DNA of 37,673 nt, from the NCBI GenBank assembly GCA_020350725.1, contig CP070719.1, positions 2,720,095 through 2,757,767 of the forward strand, in the 5' to 3' direction. This document shows, in pieces, positions 34,229 to 37,673 of this stretch. The notes beneath the pieces are model-generated. The model was not told where the DNA came from, did not search any database, and saw only the letters and a program-made list of their open reading frames with translations. This stretch comes from a bacterium (lineage in GTDB: Bacteria; BMS3Abin14). The position numbers and the translations under genes were made by a program. The number at the start of each line of letters is the position of its first letter. Position 1 is the first letter of the stretch.

Positions 34229-35494
34229 ATGTTCCCGACAAGTGACAGACCGACGTTCTTCAGCCTGATGTTCGCTCTGGCCGACATCATGGACCTCGTC
34301 AGTCCCAGGATGACCAAGCTGAACAGGCGGACGGCCTTTATCGCATATCGCCTCGGTGAGGAGGTGGGACTGGTCGGGGACCAGATGGACGATCTCCTGC
34401 TCGCTTCCCTCCTCAGGGATATCGGTGCCTTTTCGACGCACGACAGACTGAATCTGCTCAATTTCGATCCCGTCAATCCCCACGACCACGCTTTTAACGG
34501 TTCCAATCTTCTTTCCGGTTTCATGCCCCTTGCTGAGGTGGCCCGGATCATCCGGGGCCATCACGTCTGGTGGCGGTCGGAAAGGGACACCGAGGTCGGC
34601 GGCAGGCAGATCCCCCTGGCCAGCCACATCCTCCACCTCGCGGACCGGATCGCCATCCTTATCGACAGGGAACGTGATGTCCTCGGCCGTGCCGTCCACA
34701 TCCTGGACGCCGTGGCCGGCCGCATGGGAACCATGTTCATGCCCGATCTGATGCCGGCTCTTCTCAGGGCGGCCCAGGATGAATATTTCTGGATGGGGGC
34801 CGTGAACGCGGACTTCGAGCTGAACTCAGCCGGCCGGCTGAATTCCGATCTGAAGGTGGAGGATCTGGAGACGCTCTCCTGTATTCTTGCCCGGATCGTA
34901 GATTTCCGAAGTCATTACACCGCTGCCCACTCGGCGGGGGTGGCGGCTGTCGGCGAGGTACTCGCGAGGGGCCTTGGTTTTTCCAGCCGGAACTGCCGGA
35001 CCATGAGAGTGGCCTGCCATCTGCACGATCTGGGAAAGATCGCAGTGCCTGTCGAGATCCTGGAGAAACCCGGCAGCCTCACCGCTGATGAATACAGAGT
35101 CGTTCAGTTACACCCGATCCACACCCAGAAACTTCTGGAGAAGGTCCCTGATCTGAATTACGGCGTGACCTGGGCCGCCCAGCATCACGAACGGATCGAC
35201 GGCAGCGGGTACCCCAGCCGGACAAAGGGAGTGAAGATCGCCTTCGGCTCCCGGGTGGTGGCGGTGGCGGACCTCTTTACGGCCATCACGGAGGAGCGGC
35301 CCCATCGCCCCCCCATGACCAAAGAGGACTCCCTGGGAATGCTCCACGGCATGGCCTCACTGGGCAGCCTTGACAGGGAGGTCCTTCAGGCAGCCTGCCA
35401 AAACTATGAGGAACTCAACCACGTCAGGGCCCAGGCCCAGTTGGAATCCCTCATGGAATACGAGAACATGGTGGGGCATGTCGGGAGCGCCTGA
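34229..35494 (+). CDS. HD-GYP domain protein with a degenerate first HD half
   Basis: A 421-residue soluble protein, ATG at 34229 behind GGGGAGGAG. It holds two HD-type halves. The first (about 20-170) has LLASLLRDIGAF where LLHDIGK would be expected, so the metal-binding His is Arg; an IIRGHHVWW pair remains. The second (about 215-400) is canonical: CHLHDLGKIAVP (His266-Asp267), QLHPIHTQKLLEKVP, HHERIDGSGYP (from 319), VVAVADLFTAIT. HD-GYP domains hydrolyse cyclic di-GMP. The protein has no membrane or receiver domain. It would lower c-di-GMP; the first half may be structural or regulatory. Confidence 0.9.
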   Translation: MFPTSDRPTFFSLMFALADIMDLVSPRMTKLNRRTAFIAYRLGEEVGLVGDQMDDLLLASLLRDIGAFSTHDRLNLLNFDPVNPHDHAFNGSNLLSGFMPLAEVARIIRGHHVWWRSERDTEVGGRQIPLASHILHLADRIAILIDRERDVLGRAVHILDAVAGRMGTMFMPDLMPALLRAAQDEYFWMGAVNADFELNSAGRLNSDLKVEDLETLSCILARIVDFRSHYTAAHSAGVAAVGEVLARGLGFSSRNCRTMRVACHLHDLGKIAVPVEILEKPGSLTADEYRVVQLHPIHTQKLLEKVPDLNYGVTWAAQHHERIDGSGYPSRTKGVKIAFGSRVVAVADLFTAITEERPHRPPMTKEDSLGMLHGMASLGSLDREVLQAACQNYEELNHVRAQAQLESLMEYENMVGHVGSA

Positions 35495-35580
35495 TCGCTG
35501 ATCCTGCACCGGAACATCCTCCTGCCCTTTCCCGCAGGGCCCGCATGGCCCGGGGATCCGCTCCGGCAACAGAGAAGAAG

Positions 35581-35952
35581 ATGTCAAAAGATCTCCCTGC
35601 GCTGTTCCTCCTGGTGACCCTTTTTCCGGCTTCCTGCACTCTCGGCAATCCGCCCGATGACCTGTTTCGGCAGGACGTAGAGAAGATGTCACTGATCGAC
35701 CGAGAGCTGGGTTTTACAGAGGAAATATCCGGGGTCAGGATCGTTCGGAAGGTGGCTCACGGGGACCGGGTGGAAGTGGAGGTCAGGGTTTCCGGTTGGG
35801 CTACACATCCTGACCTCACCATCGGCGCCACCCTCCCGGCCAGCGCCGAGCGCCGGCCGGGGTGGGCCACCTGGCGATATTTCTGCCGGAAAGAGGGTAA
35901 AACCTGGAAAATAGAGGAGAAATATAAGGTCGAGGAGGGTTTCGACGGGTAG
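35581..35952 (+). CDS. Small lipoprotein
   Basis: A 123-residue protein, ATG at 35581 behind AGAAGAAG; in-frame upstream sequence from 35545 is not needed. Signal peptide with a lipobox-like PASC at Cys19 (LFLLVTLFPASCTLG). The mature domain (VEKMSLIDRELGFTEEISGVRIVRKVAHGDRVEVEVRVSGWATHPDLTIGATLPASAERRPGWATWRYFCRKEGKTWKIEEKYKVEEGF) reads as a small alpha+beta fold like many export-associated lipoproteins. No family is assigned. It stands 86 bases after the HD-GYP gene. Confidence 0.75.
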   Translation: MSKDLPALFLLVTLFPASCTLGNPPDDLFRQDVEKMSLIDRELGFTEEISGVRIVRKVAHGDRVEVEVRVSGWATHPDLTIGATLPASAERRPGWATWRYFCRKEGKTWKIEEKYKVEEGFDG

Positions 35953-36080
35953 GTCGGGCGATGGGGCGTGCGGCACATGATTGTCCTGTGGGGTAGGATG
36001 TCGGCAATGAGGGACCCTGGTGGAACAGGGGGAGAGGATGTCAAGACCTTTTGCGGGCGCCGCCGCGGAGTACGCTCGCC

Positions 36081-36764
36081 GTGAGTCTCCGGATCTTCCC
36101 CGTACACATGGGTTTTGACACCTGCTACCTTATTCAGGCCGAGGGGATTATCCTGGTCGATGCCGGGGCTCCTGGCAAAGTCGGCGCCCTGTTGAGGAGG
36201 ATGAAACGGGTCGGGATCGAACAGCGGGGCCTGCGGTTAGTGGTCATTACCCACGGTCACTGGGATCACATCGGCAGCGCCCGGGAGATCAAGGATCAAA
36301 CCGGGGCGGAGATCGCCCTGCACGAATACGATGCCCACCTGCTGGAGGAGTCACTGACTCCCTTGTCACCTGGAGTGACGCAGTGGGGCCGGATCATGAC
36401 CGCTCTCATAAAAGGATTCATGCCTCTGGTCAATGTCCCTTCCGCGGGTGTCGACCACCGACTGGGCGATGACGGAATGAGCCTCCGGCCGTACGGAATC
36501 CCGGGAATGGTGATCCACACTCCCGGTCACACCCGCGGTTCCGTGAGCGTGTTACTCGACACCGGCGAGGCCTTCGTGGGTGACCTCGCCATGAACAGAT
36601 TCCCGCTGCGCCTCGCGCCCGGGCTGCCGATCTTCGCCGAGGACGGATCTCAGGTGCAACGGAGCTGGCGGCTGCTGCTGAACCTCGGTGCTCGGACCGT
36701 TTACCCGGCCCACGGCAAGCCGTTCCCTGCAGAGGTTATGTGGGAGAAGGTAAAAATATCGTGA
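36081..36764 (+). CDS. MBL-fold metallo-hydrolase
   Basis: A 227-residue cytoplasmic protein. GTG at 36081 with GCGGAG nine bases upstream is preferred over a TTG at 36051 that lacks a site. Metal motifs: THGHWDHIGSA (H-x-H-x-DH), then IHTPGHTRGSV, FVGDLAMN, and YPAHGKPF. It belongs to the glyoxalase II-like branch of the metallo-beta-lactamase fold (an all-purpose hydrolase). There is no specificity domain. It is monocistronic; downstream is a repeat tract. Confidence 0.92.
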   Translation: MSLRIFPVHMGFDTCYLIQAEGIILVDAGAPGKVGALLRRMKRVGIEQRGLRLVVITHGHWDHIGSAREIKDQTGAEIALHEYDAHLLEESLTPLSPGVTQWGRIMTALIKGFMPLVNVPSAGVDHRLGDDGMSLRPYGIPGMVIHTPGHTRGSVSVLLDTGEAFVGDLAMNRFPLRLAPGLPIFAEDGSQVQRSWRLLLNLGARTVYPAHGKPFPAEVMWEKVKIS

Positions 36765-36923
36765 TTTGTGATTCGTGATTCGAATGCCAACCGGAGGATC
36801 GTTTAACAATTAGACACCGATTTAGTTCATTCGAAAGGAGCATGGTGTACCATGAAATGATACCGGCTGTACTTTAACCCTATGTGTTGACTGATCACGA
36901 TTCACCAATCACAGATCACGAAT
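36760..36923. repeat. Intergenic tract with the GTGATTTGTGATTCG repeat word
   Basis: 36760-36780 is the inverse of 14476-14496 (21 bases identical). 36893-36923 holds further ATCAC iterations. The intervening 110 bases include a 14-bp palindrome CATGGT-GT-ACCATG (36841-36854) and a possible 11-codon frame (36842-36877) after AAAGGAG. Confidence 0.7.
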
Positions 36924-36952
36924 ATTGGCAAATAGGCATCCAACTGACCGCG

Positions 36953-37444
36953 TTAGTCCCCCAGTGAATAGGCGGTCGCCTCGCACAGAGGGGGGTTGGG
37001 CCGGTAGCCGGAGCAGGCGGGGTGTCTGTGCTTCGGGCCCAGGTGGTGGACGGAGCAGAAGGCCCTGCCGTCCCTGACGTTGCGCAGCATCAGGGGGCAC
37101 ATCCTCAGCCGGACCCGGTTGAAATACCAGCAGACATGGGAAGGACGGCCCCCTCTTCCGGCGGTCTGGAAGAAGTCTGCCACCGGAGAACATTCTTTCT
37201 GCCATCTGTCGAAGGTCCTGACCGAAACGGGTCCGGGCCGCATGAAGGAGCAACAGACTCCGCACCTCAGGCAGCCGCCGGGATCGGGAGGTATGTTCCT
37301 GACAGCCAGGTCCGTTACAGGATGTGTCCCTAGGAGGTGTTCGTAGGCGCCCATCAGGGCGATCAGGGGATCCAGATCGAACGTGGCGTGGCGCCGGCGC
37401 ACCAGTTTCCATGGGATCCAGTCCTTGGAGAGAAAGTGCCTCAA
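36953..37444 (-). CDS. YkgJ-like cysteine-cluster protein
   Basis: A 163-residue protein on the minus strand. The only plausible start is a TTG at 37444; no ATG or GTG exists upstream before a stop near 37573, and the site is poor, so the true N-terminus is uncertain. The core CLRCGVCCSFMRPGPVS, then VCWYF, MCPLM, FCSVHHLGPKHRHPACSGYRP and PLCEA carries the many-Cys pattern of the YkgJ family, proposed to bind Zn or Fe-S. It is the last complete gene, divergent from the partial gene at the edge. Confidence 0.85.
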   Translation of the reverse strand: MRHFLSKDWIPWKLVRRRHATFDLDPLIALMGAYEHLLGTHPVTDLAVRNIPPDPGGCLRCGVCCSFMRPGPVSVRTFDRWQKECSPVADFFQTAGRGGRPSHVCWYFNRVRLRMCPLMLRNVRDGRAFCSVHHLGPKHRHPACSGYRPNPPLCEATAYSLGD

Positions 37445-37639
37445 CCGGACCGGCAGCTTTTCCTCGATCTCTGGCCAACCGGACGCGATGTTACCACCCC
37501 CGCCAAATATCCTAGCAGATGGCTGGTGGAATGGGCAAGTCCCCGGGGCCGGATCTTCCCGCTGTTCACCTTAACCATAAGCCGGTTCTGCTATTGCCGG
37601 TGTATCGACGGTCACGGCTTACCGAAGGAGGGAGAGATC

Positions 37640-37673
37640 ATGGACTTTTACGACCTGATCCGGAATCGAGAGA
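37640..37673 (+). CDS. Nitroreductase-like protein, N-terminus only (cut by the window edge)
   Basis: The ATG at 37640 follows AAGGAGGGAGAG. Eleven codons are visible: MDFYDLIRNRE, which matches the usual first residues of FMN nitroreductases (MDFYDLIRxRxSxR). The gene continues beyond the window. A weak GG-N10-GC sigma-54-like match sits at 37584-37597. Confidence 0.68.
   Translation, partial: MDFYDLIRNRE

Noticed and set aside
37584-37597. Second sigma-54 promoter before the edge nitroreductase
   Set aside because: The GG-N10-GC spacing and TTGC are present, but the TGGCAC box is poor (CGGTTC), so it was not listed as a feature of its own.

Overview
The window is GC-rich chromosomal DNA from a Gram-negative bacterium. 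Several products carry lipoboxes or Sec signal peptides, and the window encodes a c-type di-haem peroxidase, a DsbA-like protein, an HD-GYP protein and a BTAD regulator. The gene mix and heavy AGG (Arg) codon use suggest a Desulfobacterota/Deltaproteobacteria-like or other uncultured lineage. No rRNA, tRNA, transposase, phage gene or CRISPR array was seen, so placement is tentative.

Layout. 1-300 is an intergenic repeat tract. 328-1979 holds a DUF302 protein (minus) and a secreted DUF4412-like protein (plus) that ends at a strong terminator (2053-2079). 2345-14258 is a nine-gene co-directional run behind a near-consensus sigma-54 promoter (2192-2208). It encodes two envelope lipoproteins (one combining PEGA, FlgT-like and TPR regions), a PD40/TolB-type propeller, a secreted TPR protein, and a complete Opp/Dpp-type ABC importer. 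14270-16470 is a small cassette (GIY-YIG-like protein, PD-(D/E)xK-like protein, HIT hydrolase) bounded on both sides by tracts of the same short-word repeats. 16500-20685 carries a thiamine-binding-type protein, a YtkA-domain protein with a di-haem cytochrome c peroxidase, a FrnE-like DsbA protein and a divergent Lgt-like membrane protein.

20760-25270 encodes a large seven-repeat FG-GAP lipoprotein (minus), a small membrane protein (minus) and a PQQ sugar dehydrogenase-type lipoprotein. 25271-25827 is noncoding and unusually rich in inverted repeats. 25828-29037 has a nuclease-fold protein with an apparently broken active site, a secreted intradiol dioxygenase and a SagB-type nitroreductase. 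A 65-codon membrane-helix gene, a minus-strand terminator and a 1064-residue STAND/TPR/BTAD regulator follow on the minus strand (29180-33060). 33875-36764 has a small unknown protein, a double HD-GYP protein, a lipoprotein and an MBL-fold hydrolase. The right end has another repeat tract, a YkgJ-like cysteine-cluster protein, and the first codons of a nitroreductase-like gene cut by the window edge.

How the genes work together. The clearest unit is the sigma-54-linked run that joins an outer-envelope lipoprotein/propeller/TPR group to peptide import. The second is the nuclease-like cassette inside repeats. The third is a redox/secretion group (peroxidase with YtkA protein, DsbA-like protein, Lgt paralogue). 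All functional assignments come from reading motifs by eye; no database search was run.
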